A stretch of DNA of 64,000 nucleotides from Xiphias gladius (GCF_016859285.1 NC_053414.1:30869505-30933504); one strand, 5' to 3'. Shown: positions 47,440 to 58,843, counted from the stretch's first letter. Notes: generated from the sequence alone by a model not told the origin. A program made the numbers and translations.

Positions 47440-48100
47440 CAGGTCAAGGGAGCAATGCTGCGCAATCTTAATCCATGGATGGACATCATCCACTTTTTGA
47501 ATTAGTCTTGTGTCATTTGAGAATGATACGGGTGAATCACTTCTTGAAACAATCCATTTATTTCTCAGTTCAGTTGAGCTCTAAGTCAGTTGCGAGCGTA
47601 CGTGCAGGGATACACTCATTCACTGAGTGAGAGATTCAAATCACTGATTCATTTGCACGGATACACTCACTCAGTGAGTGAACATGATTCGTTTGCAAAC
47701 TCCCTGCCGACAAATCAATGACTCGAATCACTCACTCAGTTCAATGAATGTACTACACTGTGATCGTGAGCCCTAAGTGATAGTCAGTGGCTCAAACTGC
47801 CAGAATCAGGACCAGAAAGTTCATGAGTAATACTCATTAGATCAGTTGAAAAGATTTAAAAATCATTAAAAACCAGCATTCATCTCTGATGTTCAGAAAG
47901 ATAAAATCAATATAAAATCAAGAATTATAAAGAAGAGTTTGGTATGTTTGTCAAAGCGACAGCACCTCCAGTTTTGGAAGCCACCATTCAACTGTCTTTC
48001 AGTTCAGTGGGTGGGATATTCTGAACAAATCTTTTGAATGAACTGACTCTAGTGATTTGGGACACTGAAAAGAAGTCCTTTGCACGTCACTATTTTGAAT
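47440..48100. repeat. Repeat block with GAATCACTCACTCA-type palindromes
   Basis: Variants of cactcactcagtgagtg recur in both orientations between 47600 and 47760, including an 8-1-8 perfect palindrome at 47664-47680. The wider block has words such as ttgaatgaactgactctag that suggest a dispersed DNA element. Ends were not defined. Confidence 0.45.
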
Positions 48101-48149
48101 CCCTTTTTTGCAAGGCAAAAATTGCTAGCTGACTAGTACCACCTATAGC

Positions 48150-48460
48150 TTTTAGGAGGAGGAGGTGGAGTTAGATGAGTTTTCAACTTGTGGACTGGTG
48201 ACGTTTCTTCAGAATGTGGTCACGCTGTAAGATTTGCATTTACTTATTTGCATTGAGATCCGATCACAACGCGAACCTGACCACCTCCAAATGTGGTCTG
48301 GCTGATCCAATCACAGTCTGACCCCAATGCGTTCTGCGTCCATTTACACCTTGTATTAACATGCATTTTCCCTTAAGTAAATGGGGTCTTAGAGAGTGAG
48401 TGAGTGAATGCAGCTTCTGAATGATTCGCTGCTCTTCAGTGAAGAGCACAGGTAACCGCC
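48150..48460. repeat. Probable non-autonomous DNA element fragment
   Basis: The words ggtcacgctgtaagatttgc, gagatccgatcacaacgcga and tccaatcacagtctgacccc look like a dispersed repeat rather than unique sequence. No coding potential; identity unconfirmed. Confidence 0.3.
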
Positions 48461-48764
48461 GCTGGCTGCAGTGACACTAATGCTAATACTAGGTGAGCAG
48501 GAACGACAGAGAAAGTGGTTCTTGTCGAACAGCAAGAGTCAGGAAATGCTAAGTGAATTTACTGAGGGGAGTCTGTGTATTACTGCAGAGCAGAGTGACA
48601 TGGACAATGTGTGTGAACAAGTAAACAGGGCCTTTTCTTGTAACCTTGAAGTATATGGGAATGAAAGCTGTAACCACGGTAACTGATAAATGCTTATTCC
48701 CACTGATGATAAACTAGACAAAAAAGTCTTTAGTTTTGTTGCCTAAAACCAAAAAAAAGAGATT

Positions 48765-48910
48765 AGAAAAGATGAGAGATGTAGACATACAAGTGCATGA
48801 AATTCCTGGAGCTAATTTGCAGTTGCTATGGGTTGAACTGGCACAGTTCTCAAGGCGAGACTTGTTGCCTTTACACTTGAACTGTTTGGATAAGACCAGT
48901 CCTTCTCCCT
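48765..48910 (-). pseudogene. Partial SRCR domain (C-terminal half)
   Basis: After an acceptor ttttccag the minus strand reads GEGLVLSKQFKCKGNKSRLE, then N-C-A-S-S-T-H-S-N-C-K-L-A-P-G-I-S-C-T-C. This is the second half of an SRCR domain (C-x-G-x-E-x-x-L-x-x-C...C). The first half, which should hold the V-C-R-x-L-G-C box, is absent upstream. It may be a relic, or part of an SRCR domain split between two exons. Confidence 0.5.
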
Positions 48911-49839
48911 GGAAAATGAGATACTCAAATGGTATTATGATTCTGAGGAGGAATCGTGAACAATTACATAACTCACATTTGGAATTATTCATCCAGTGAG
49001 ATAACTCTGAGAGTGTGGAATAACCCTTCTTGCTGGCCAAACAAGCTAGGTCAGGTGGAATTATGATTATTATTAATCTCAATTATGATTTTCTGGAGGC
49101 AAGTCTCTTTAATGATCTTAATTATTGTTTGCAAGGTACAGATCTTTTCAGGGTAACAGACTGAGATGCAAGTACAAGAAAGCACAAACAAGTTCAATTT
49201 GATTACAAACATATTACTAATACTACATTGACAAAAACTAAACACAAAAACTAAACAAAAAAGACACAAAAAAGGAAAAGGGAAATAAAAATACAAGGCT
49301 GTTGTGATTGAATAAATGAGTAGCATAGTTCAAATCTATTTTGGATGGTTTGTAAGACCTAAATTCAGATGAAATGACTATTTCTCCGAGAAATGGTGAG
49401 TCAAATCAATGGCACAGCATCTTATTTGTAATTTGCCAATTAAAGAATAAAAACCATGAAAGCACCAGAATTTAAGCAAGTCGACTGGAGGTTTGGTGGA
49501 ATACCTGCGTGTACACTTGGGAGTCTTCTTCTTATGTTGCAGAGTTGAGTCCAAATAAACAAACTCCCAGTGAAATTGTGTTGCACTGACCAGGATATGA
49601 AGCTGGAAGGTGATGAATGAGTAGGCCAGAGTCATGATCAGGACAGGGTCTGATGGAGGAGACTCTTCTCTTTTGTTGTTGTTGTTGTTTCTGTTCTCTG
49701 TGGTTTAGGTCTGACTGCAAATACGATGCATCCATTAATGTCTTGAGACAACATATACAAAATCTAAACTAAGACTACCTTTAGGAGTCAATAAGTTTAG
49801 TTCTTTGTTCTCCTCTGTCTTATAGGGGCCATGTGCTTC

Positions 49840-49840
<1 letters not shown>
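48911..49840. other. Spacer, no supported gene
   Basis: Minus-strand frames at 49378-49635 and 49532-49735 contain a hydrophobic stretch (LIMTLAYSFITFQLHILV) that could be a relic of a membrane-spanning exon of the SRCR/Ig unit, but splice support is lacking. Confidence 0.35.

Positions 49841-49845
<5 letters not shown>

Positions 49846-49929
<84 letters not shown>
49846..49929. repeat. Long (GT)n microsatellite
   Basis: About 42 uninterrupted TG units, the longest dinucleotide tract in the window. A second (GT)n of about 12 units is at about 50048-50071. Between them the phrase acttctatctttgtgaggac and its near-inverse cctcataaagatagaagtac form an imperfect inverted repeat. Confidence 0.95.
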
Positions 49930-49933
<4 letters not shown>

Positions 49934-50079
49934 GTACTTCTATCTTTGTGAGGACCAGTTTGAGTTTTGTGATGGTTGAAGTTAGGGTAAGGGGCTAGGG
50001 AAAGCATTATGACAATGACTATCCTCATAAAGATAGAAGTACAAGCATGTGTGCGTGTGTGTGTGTGTGTGTCTTTGGG

Positions 50080-51145
50080 GCTAGGCAACATGTTTGTGGT
50101 GTTCTGGTCTGTGTCATTGGGGTACAACATGTAGAATTTCTTGGTTCTCTGGTTGTTGGTAACTTTCAAGCTGTTTGCTGTTCTTATGCTGAATCTCCTG
50201 GTGACCTTCTTCAGCTCTTTGGTCTGTTATTTAAGTTCCAAAAATCACAGTAAGATTAAACATTGGTGCCTGCTAGTCTCTCTGGGTGACTGGTTCCTGG
50301 AGGTGAGTTATGATAGTGAGGTGATATTTATCCAAGTTGTGCTTGCTCCCACGGATGCCAACCAGACATATCAAGCTGCTAGCTCTTGAGTGCAAAGGGG
50401 CTTGAAGGGTCAAAGCCTGTGGTGAGGGTTCCTTATCTTGAATCTTGCCGTTTGGAGCTCTCAGTGATGTGTTGGCCAGCATTCCTGCTGGTTCTGTTGG
50501 ACTGTCTGCTCTAACAAAACTTCAGGGGACTTTCCCATACATTAGTCAGCATCAAAGTGAAGAGACAGTGTTGGCTTGATTGACCATAGAGAAAGGCTGT
50601 CTGCATCTTCAGTGTTGTGTATCTTTAGATTCAAAATGTAGAAGTAACTGCAGTTTTAACGTAAGACAGCTCACACTGCTACTGTGTTTTTAATGCAGTT
50701 TCATGAATACTGCTGAGGCTCTATGTATGATATCAGTTTAGGGTTTCAGTGACAGCTGATACAGGTGCAGACTTTTGGTTTGGGATGGAAAATGTGTCAC
50801 ATTGTCTAAATTTCAAGGGAAAATAATTAAAAATGTTTACAGAGTCATTTCATGATCCTGTGTGGATGATCTATAATGTTGATTAAATCCTGTATTGATA
50901 CAGTTTATCAGGAGTGAAGCTCTGCCTATTTACAATAAAGTCATCTCTAATCTGCAAGGATGTCACACACAAAATTCCCTCTAAACATTGATTTCACAGG
51001 TTTTCCAGCAAGCAGCTTTGTTTCTAAGTAGTGTAAATTTCCATAAACATGAGCTATAATGACATTACCCCAATGCTGCGCACACATCCTCAATTGTTTG
51101 TAAACTGCAAACCTGTCCTTAAGCTAATGCAAGCTCACAAGCCAG
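50080..51145. other. Intergenic stretch
   Basis: Short frames only, no family motif. No SRCR or Ig exon was recognised here on the minus strand. Confidence 0.45.
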
Positions 51146-51164
51146 CACTAGCTAGGGTAGAGGC

Positions 51165-51800
51165 TTAGGGTGCTTTCGCTCCCAGGACCCATGCCCAGAT
51201 CTGGGTACACTTGACCCCAAAGTCCAGTTCATTTGATTAGTGTGAACACTGTATTCCGTTGATCCGTGACCGGGTCACCTTGAGAAGGTGGTCTTGAGTA
51301 CAGTTCATGTGTACTCGGGTACGGGTCGCATCAGGTGTAAAAGCTACTGTACCAAAACACAGAAGAACTACTATTTAGAACGTGATATAACTATTTGACT
51401 GTCCCGTTCATTGCTGATAAAGTAGGAAGGCAGGCAAGAGGATTGTTCTTGACATTGTCTCCAAAATATCAATAATAGTAGGCAGGTGTGAAGGTCGACT
51501 CCATTATATGGGCTTGGGTCTGGTGATTTTCATGCTTTTCATGCTTTTCTACACTGGAGCGACAACATAACCACGTCACATAGTTGATGATGCAAGTGCA
51601 CTCTTCTTCTTTGTGTTTATTTCGTGGATTGCAAACCAACTAGGTGCATGCCTAGTCTATTGGAGTATGTAGATAGGCGACTGTACTCAGGTACAGAACA
51701 ACATTACTAATGTGAAAGCTGAGCAGCAGGGGCATGGAGAGGAGGGGCAATCGTACTCAGGCACAGTACAAAGCAATTGTACCTAATATGAAAAGGTCCT
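51165..51800. repeat. Probable MITE or non-autonomous DNA element
   Basis: Repeated internal words (gtactcgggtac, gtactcaggtacag, gtactcaggcacagtac) occur in a region opening with gggtgctttcgctcccagga, the style of hAT/PIF-like non-autonomous elements of fish. Terminal repeats are not well matched, so boundaries are approximate. Confidence 0.4.
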
Positions 51801-52063
51801 TAGTTACTCTGAATGTGTACTGTGTTTATTTACAGCAGCAGCCTATAGTATTACTTTATTCTTAGGTCTCTACCCAAATGCAGCTAACTAGTTAACTTTG
51901 GTATTAGTTGTTGAGCTTGCTAGCTTAAGAGGCAGGGGACATGTAATTTGCAGAAAGGTGAGAGAGTGGTGACTACACTATTAACCAAGACAAGTTGACT
52001 TTACTAAAAAATTGAGGCAACCTATTACGTGAAAAAAATATAAGTAATGGATAATGGAGGAAC

Positions 52064-53151
52064 TACACTCACCAAGCACTTCATTATGAACCCCCATAAA
52101 CCTGTTTATTCATGCAATTATCAAATCAGCCAATCATGTGGCAGCAGTGTAATGCATAAAAACCTGCAGATACAGGTCAGGAGCTTCAGTCAATGTTCAC
52201 ATCAAACATCAAAATGGGGTAAAATCTCAATGCATTTGACTCTGGCATGATTGTTAGTGCCAGACAAGCTGGTTTGAGAATCTCTGAAACTGCTGATCTC
52301 CTGCGATTTTCCCACAACAGTCTATAGAGGTTACTCAGAATGGTGCGAAAAAAATCCAGTGAGCGGCAGTTATGCAGATGGAAATGTTGTGTTGATGAGA
52401 GAGGTCAGAGAAGAATGGCCAGACTGGTTGGAGCTGACAGACAGGCTACTGTAACTCAGATAACCACTCTTTACAACTGGCGAACCTTGAGGTAGATATA
52501 CTACAACAGATGAAGACCACATCAGGTTCCACTCCTGTCAGCCAAGAACAGAAATCTGTGGCTGCAGTGGGCAAAGGCTCACCAAAACTGGAGAGTTAAA
52601 TACTGGAAAAACGTAGTCTGGTCTGATGAATCTGGATTTCTGTTGAGGCACACAGATGGAATTTGGCATCAACAGCATTGATTGACCCAACCTGCCTTGT
52701 GTCAGCAGTCCAGGCTGCTGGTGGTGTAATGGCTATCTGAGTATTGCTGCTGACCATGTGCGTCCCTTTATGGCCACAATTTACCATCTTCTAATGGCTA
52801 CTTCCAGCATGATAATGCACCATGTCACAAACAAAAGTCATCTCAAACTGGTTTCATGATACATGACAATGAGTTCAGTGTACTTCAATGGCCTCCCCAG
52901 TCACCAGATCTGAATCCAGTGGAACACCTTTGGGATGTGTTATAATGAGAGATTGGCAGCATGAATGTGCATCTGACAAATCTGCGGAAATTATGTGATG
53001 TAGTCATGTTAACATGGACCTGAATCTCCAACACCATGTTTCCAACATCTTGTGAAATCCATGCAGTGATGAATTAAGGCTGTTTTGAGAGCAAAGGGAG
53101 GCCCTAAGCAGTATTAGTATGTTGTTCCTAATAAAGTGCTCGATGAGTGTA
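52064..53151 (+). mobile_element. Tc1/mariner-type transposon with both terminal repeats, dead transposase
   Basis: The ends are inverted repeats: tacactcaccaagcacttc at 52064 against the reverse complement of gtgctcgatgagtgta at 53136-53151, with 22 of 28 bases matching over the full ends. Plus-strand transposase relics follow in order: LNAFDSGMIVSARQAGLRIS (N-terminal DNA-binding part, from about 52226), QATVTQITTLYNW, then SGLMNLDF (the W-S-D-E-S-x-F catalytic region, eroded) and QSPDLNP-like sequence at about 52900. Several stops and frameshifts make it non-functional. It differs from the two other Tc1-like copies in this window. Confidence 0.8.
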
Positions 53152-53327
53152 ATTTCTTTGAGTGAAATTGACTTAAATGCTGAATAGATTGTGAGAAACA
53201 TTTTAAATTCCTTACAGCCAAATTATTTGTACTCAAAATATTTACTAAATAAAAAACTGAACATTTAAACCTTCAAGAAGGTAGGATTTATTGCAGGACT
53301 GTTGTATTAGACTGCATTAGTTTTAGT

Positions 53328-53361
53328 TTGGTGTTCCTAATAAAATGACAATTAAGTGTAT
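53328..53361. repeat. Second terminal-repeat-like sequence of the same transposon family
   Basis: The phrase ggtgttcctaataaaatgac followed by aattaagtgta repeats the 3' terminus at 53124-53151 (gttcctaataaagtg...gagtgta), about 200 bases further on. It may be a solo end left by a nested or partial copy. Confidence 0.5.
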
Positions 53362-53504
53362 ATTTACACAGTTAAGTCACATGATTATTTATTTTGTAAT
53401 GACTTTTTAATTAATTAATGCCGAACACTTTGGGGTTCCATACATCATTAACTAATCACATTAGTTCTTGGAGTTAGGTTAAAAATGCCCTGTTCACTAT
53501 TAGC

Positions 53505-53710
53505 ACATCCACACTGTAAGTAATTTCAAGCTGGTTCAACTTGCTACCCTGCTTGCTACCCTGCTGCCTTAAAAATTTGAGTTACTTGAATTTAGGTTGA
53601 ATAATTTGTTTCAAAGTTTTATTTATGAGTTTTGAAAGCAAAACCATCTGACTTAACTGAACTTGAAAAAACAAGTTCGATAAATTTAAGATATTCATCT
53701 GAATCAACAT
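53505..53710. repeat. MITE-like repeat
   Basis: Contains cacactgtaagtaatttcaa, ctggttcaactt and ttgagttacttgaatttagg, in the style of an abundant fish MITE with aagttgaatt-type units. A 12-base unit (cttgctaccctg) is duplicated in tandem at about 53541-53564. Confidence 0.5.
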
Positions 53711-54094
53711 ATCTGTTTTGCAGACAATTGTGACATTTTTTTCCTATTTACATTTTCTCAGTTTGAAGAGTTAGTTCTTCATTTAACATGTCACAGCCAC
53801 TGTGTACCAGAGTTAGCACAAATAATACATTAAAGGCTGCTCTCAGTGTCTTTGTTAAAATTTATGGAGGTAGGGGCTGAATTTGATACTAACTTTATTG
53901 TGGTTTGCATTGTTTTAATTGCTATGAGAAGAAACAACCATAGCTTAATTTGATATGTATTATAGTGTCCTGTTCCTTTCAGAAATTTGTTTAAAAAGGT
54001 ATTGTATAGGTATGTTGGGCAAAGTCACTGTTTCATTCAACTTTTCTGTTTTGACAGAAGTAAAGATAAAACAGGGAAGTCAGGTCACTGTATT

Positions 54095-54290
54095 ACCTGA
54101 GCAGATCACGTAGAGACTGGAGGCAGAGGTATCTTTCCCCTGCACTCTTTTGCGTGCTGTACTGCCTCTGCACTCCTTCAGGGTCAACTGAGTGCCTTTG
54201 TCAGGTGAAATTAACCTCCTATGCTGGTTGCTGGTCAGCGTTGTTGGTGCTGTGTGTTATGGAAACCACAGAGCCACAGCCCACACTCAA
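54095..54290 (-). pseudogene. Degenerate SRCR domain exon
   Basis: The minus strand reads V-G-C-G-S-V-V-S-I-T-H-S at about 54270-54235 (the L-G-C-G-S-x-x-S box). In another frame at about 54205-54097 it reads KGTQLTLKECRGSTARKRV and then SASSLYVICS, ending in a good donor (tcag/gtaata). The pieces are separated by stops and a frame change, so this module is dead. It is the most upstream member of the array found in the window. Confidence 0.55.
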
Positions 54291-55320
54291 AGGTCTACTA
54301 CGTTTCAGGAGTTAAAACTACAAGCAAACATTGCATGGCAAGTGACAACCTATAGGTCACAACAGCTGTGCATTCTGTACTTCAGGGGACTTGTAGAACT
54401 GACTTGTCCTTGACATAGCAATTTTCTAGTATTTACCTCCACTTTTAACTAAATATACTTTTGGTCTTACACATTTGTGAAATAAGTCGGTCCTGTAGAA
54501 AAAAACCCTCATTTTGGGTTTCACCTCCAAATCTCTATGATAAGGAACCTTGCGTAGATCCTGGTAAAGCAAATGTTTTACTACAGACATACTACAGACA
54601 TGAATACGACATAAACTGAAAGAACAATGCTTCTGCTAAGTACAAACTGCTTCACTATTCAGAGGTACTGACCAGTGGAATGGCTTGGGTGTTTTTCTTT
54701 TGGTTTCAGACTGGAGATCTCTGTCGCCAGCAAAACAAAATACAACAAATGAGAACATTTTTAATTTAGCTCTGATTTCATGTAAACACAAGTCTGAACT
54801 ACATTCAATTTTAGTAACTCACTCTGTGAAAACAGCAGGGCTGTACGCTGCACTCTCTTATGTACACGTTTGTTTTCACTCTTTTGAATAGCCTGCAGCC
54901 TATAGCTTGTTGACTCAGTACCATGACCAACATGACCATCATGTTTGTGGAAGTCATCCTTGTTGTTATGGGACTACACATCTGCTTGACTGATCACTAG
55001 CCCTGAAAGTATCTGGAACTTGCATTTAGTATCACCTCCTGAGCAATGTCCAAATTTACTGCCAGCACTCATCAAAGGTGTGCTAGGAGAACAATAGAAA
55101 CAAAAGCGGAACCTGTGCGATGGCTCCTCACTACATTACATTACATTCTTGCAGTGGAAAAATGGCTTTTGCTTTTCAGAATGTAATAACTCAAGAAATA
55201 TTTGATGGATTACTGAGGCATTTGGCTCAGACACTCATGTTCCCCTAAGGATGACCTGCAATCACTTTGATAATTCCTTGACTTTCCAACTATTTAACAA
55301 CAATTAGTCCAGTACTTTGG
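54291..55320. other. Intergenic stretch
   Basis: No further SRCR/Ig module, signal-peptide exon or RNA gene was recognised. Short frames only. Confidence 0.45.
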
Positions 55321-55329
55321 TTTAGGACC

Positions 55330-56150
55330 AAATAGTCACTTCAGAAAATATTCAGACCCCTTCACTTTTTTGCACACTTTATTGTGCTGTAGACCAAGAA
55401 CCCGCTCTGTTAGTTACTCTAACAGAACTGTTGAAGGTGTCTACGGAGATTGGAGAACTTGCTGGAAGATCCTGCTGGAACTCATCACCACTCCATCAAG
55501 CAGGCCTTTATGGTAGAGTGGTTAGACAGAAGCCACTTTGAGTAAAAGATACATGACAGCTCACTTGGATTTTGCCACATGGTATTTAAAGGACTCTGAG
55601 AGCATGAGGGAAAATATTCTCTGGTCTGATGAGACAAAAATTGAACTCTATGGGTAGAACTCCAAACACTATATCTGGCAAACACTAGGCACTGCTCATC
55701 GCCTTACCATACCATCCCTACGGTGAAGCACAGTGGAGGCAGCATTATACGGGGGGGATGTTTCTCAGTGGCAAGGACAGGGAGATGAGTCAGAATCGAG
55801 GGGAGGTTGAACACAGCCAAATACAGAGAGATCCTTGAAAAAACCTGCTCCAGAGTGCATGTGACCTGAGACTGGAGTGATAGTTCACCTTTCAGCATAC
55901 AGCCAAGAAAACACTGGGGTGTCTTCAGGACAAGTCTCTGACTGTCCTTGAGTGGTGCAGCCAAAGCCCAGACTTAAACCCGACAGAACATCTGTGGAGA
56001 GACCTGAAGATGGTAGTTCACAGACAAAGAATAGGATAAACTTCCCAAATCCAGGTGTGCAAAGCTTGTAGAGACTTACCCAAGAAGTCTCAAAGCTGTA
56101 ACTGCTGCCAAATGGGCTTTGACAAAGTACTGAATTCCTAATACTTACTG
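55330..56150 (+). mobile_element. Tc1-like transposon remnant
   Basis: Opens with attcagaccccttcacttt, the usual Tc1-type terminus, and carries the eroded transposase hallmark GGSIIRGGCFSVARTG at about 55735-55785 and AAKAQT (for the S-P-D-L-N-P region) near 55960-55980. The far end is near aaagtactgaattcctaata and lacks the full terminal repeat. Multiple stops are present. Same broad lineage as the copy at 20760-21848, in opposite orientation. Confidence 0.82.
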
Positions 56151-56164
56151 AAGACATTGTACCT

Positions 56165-56395
56165 GCTAAACTAATAGCATTCCTATCAGTCTCAGCTGTA
56201 CTTTGTGTTTAGTGCTAATTAACAAATGTTAGCATGAGTACTGAGCTAAAGCAAGATGGTGATCATGGAAAATTCTTCACATGCTAAACATCAAGTGTGT
56301 TAGCATAGACTTTAGCATTTAGCTCAAAGCATTGCTGTTGCTACAGTAAGTACAGCCTCACAGAGCTGCTGGCATGTCTGTGGACAGTTAGACTG
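56165..56395. repeat. Dispersed percomorph repeat
   Basis: Contains ctgtactttgtgtttagtgc, taattaacaaatgttagcat, ttagcatttagctcaaagca and acagcctcacagagctgctg, in the order of a very abundant fish repeat. It directly follows the Tc1-like remnant. Confidence 0.65.
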
Positions 56396-56975
56396 TTCAT
56401 TCATTTAACATGGATTTTTCTTGAATGTCTGAGTACATACATCAACATTTCTTGTCTAAATATATAATCCTCATAGTCATAATGCCATTTATTTGAAGAA
56501 ATGTCCTAGAATTTGAGTTGTGATTTAAAATAAGCATTTATTTTGCAAGAATAAAAGCAAGTTTATAAATGATAAGGAAATGTGTCATTGTTGAAGAAGT
56601 AATCCAACCATGGCACAGTTTGACTATTTTTAGGATAAAAATGTATCACTCTTCACCCTCTCTCACAGAAATGAAGCATGGATTAAAAAAACGTTTTTGT
56701 GGTTCAATCGTTTGGACAGTGATAATTTCATTGCTTTCCCATTATAGCCTGATTTTAGGAGCGAGAACTACGTGCCAAAAGCTGACTGAGGTTGTTGTTA
56801 GGGCTAATCTTGCTTAAAAGGGGCTTGCACTTGTTAAAATTTTAAGAACTGACGCTCTACACTGATAACTGAGGTGCACGCATCGATTTGACTCAGTTTA
56901 AAGTAAAGGACGCCGATTACACACTAATTCGTAGAAATGGCATAAATCACCCGCAAACATCAGACGATGCTAAAG
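56396..56975. other. Intergenic stretch upstream of the tRNA-Lys 3' end
   Basis: An 82-codon plus-strand frame (56569-56817) shows no motif. No other feature. Confidence 0.45.
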
Positions 56976-56981
56976 TAGAAT

Positions 56982-57054
56982 CGCCCGAACAGGGACTTGA
57001 ACCCTGGACCCTCAGATTAAAAGTCTGATGCTCTACCGACTGAGCTATCCGGGC
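56982..57054 (-). tRNA. tRNA-Lys (TTT anticodon)
   Basis: Read on the minus strand, 73 bases fold as a complete cloverleaf: acceptor GCCCGGA with TTCGGGC, D arm with GCTCAGTCGGTAGAGC, anticodon stem CAGAC/ATCTG closing a loop with TTT, and T arm GGTTCAAGTCC. The discriminator is G and no CCA is encoded. A and B boxes are canonical (tagctcagtcgg, ggttcaagtcc). It is intronless. The usual T run for RNA polymerase III termination is not seen in the first 40 bases downstream. Confidence 0.97.
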
Positions 57055-58745
57055 TCTAGCACGTCGTGATTTATGTCCTAACTTGTACTTTTTCTCGGTA
57101 CCCACCATAGTAATGCCTTATAAGAAAGCACAGCAGAATACCTCTGGGACTGCAACCGTCTGTCAGGCAGGTAATGATATGATTAAAAAGTATGTTAATC
57201 GATAGATACAGCTCAGTAAAGTACTACTTATTGTATTTCCCGACGGAGTGTGTCAACCATAGTGTCAACTCGCTGTTTACTATGAAAAAAAACTCCCTTG
57301 GCATTTGTACCTGTTGTCCACAAGCAGCTTCCCGTCCAGAACACGATTAACACTTCCGATTTTTTTCAGAATAAAAGAAGCACCACTCCAACTCTACAGC
57401 ACTAACTCAAGATTTAAAAGAATAATTTTAACACAAATCTTAAAATCCCGGCTCATGACGTTCGTTGTGTTTAAATCACATTGTACAATAACATTTGGGT
57501 CTTGGATCCTGCTCAGTTTATCCAAATGTTTTTGTTTTCTCTATTGTGCTGTAATGTTTTCTGCCACTTCAAATTTTTAGTAACAACCTGACCAATAAAC
57601 TGATCATAGCTAGACATCTTTCACAAAACTTACTATTGCATATTATTCAGATAATGATTTGCTTGCCATTTAAGGAGTGCAAAAATTTTTTTATGGTGAA
57701 TCTATTTCACCACTAATTAACTACTACTGCTGTAGCAGTTCTAATGTGGCCATAATTTGGCATAAAATATAAAGGGTAATGCAGTTTTAAAAATATTTGG
57801 TATTGTATTATTTGTGTGGTATATGAAAGACATCTGCTTTAGTAGATGAATTTGTCATCTGCTATAACTCTACCAGTGCACTTGTGAGGCCTCACAATTT
57901 TTGTTTTCACAGGAATTTCAGATACCCTGAGACAATGGATAAATAATCCATTATCTGATAGAAAGGATGAACAGTTTAAACACGTTTTCGACAAATTTGT
58001 GGAAATAACACGTGCTTTGTACACCAAACTTGTCTGCAGGTGTGTTTTAAGAGTAATCAATTCCAAATTACAGTGTGTTAGGTGTGGTTATTCAGTATTT
58101 AACCTCTGCGATGAAAAGTTGCTGCTTATAGAGGCAATTCACGTTATACAATTAAGGCAATAGTTCAGTAGTTCTGATTTAGCGTGACGGTTACCGCTTT
58201 CACACTCGCCCTTTTACTTTGAAGGCTTACACAACCAAATAAGATGTCATACCGGGTTTTTGTGCACTACTTTGAAATTGCTGGCACAAACAGCATGGTA
58301 AATCCAGGATATGTAGCTTCTAGCTACAGAAATAGAAAAAGAACGTGTTTCAGCTTTTCACCAAAATCAATAGACACCTATATCTTTAGTCACCGTCTAT
58401 AAGAACGATGCCCTTGATGTTCGGGTAAACAGGCGTCATATTTTGGCGTCATACTGCAGCGCCTTCTACAGACCGCAACGCTGCTAAAACATGCAGCACA
58501 ATAGTAAACATCGGGAGTGGGTCCCAAGCACAAACACAACATTACCAGTCCCGAACAGAAAGAGGCACAAGAAGGCGGCTCGGGTGTGGCTCCGCTGTCA
58601 GTTCCGCGATTATTATTTCCTCAATAGTTGTTCCCAGGTCTGTTGTTCAAAGTAATGTGTTATTAGCAATACGATAAAAACTCCGTCACCGCGGCATGCA
58701 GTGACATAGGACCAAACTTTATTATCTGTTCTCCAATAACGTTCA
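57055..58745. other. Spacer between the two tRNA genes
   Basis: Mostly AT-rich; the part at about 58420-58620 is richer in CpG (cgccttctac, ccgcaacgc, ggcggctcgggtg), which could mark an unidentified promoter. No exon with support was found. Confidence 0.4.
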
Positions 58746-58751
58746 ACAGGT

Positions 58752-58843
58752 GGCTCCGTGGCGCAATGGATAGCGCATTGGACTTCTAGTCAAGCACTTG
58801 AGGAGTGATTCAAAGGTTGTGGGTTCGAGTCCCACCGGAGTCG
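58752..58843 (+). tRNA. tRNA-Arg (TCT anticodon) with a 19-base intron
   Basis: The gene starts ggctccgtggcgcaatgg and ends cccaccggagtcg. Acceptor arms GGCTCCG and CGGAGTC pair; the anticodon loop is CTTCTAA with TCT. The intron occupies 58789-58807, one base after the anticodon, the canonical nuclear position. Removing it leaves 73 bases with a full cloverleaf. A and B boxes are present (tggcgcaatgg, ggttcgagtcc). A TTTT terminator follows at 58847-58850. tRNA-Arg(TCT) is intron-containing in vertebrates generally, which supports the call. Confidence 0.97.
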
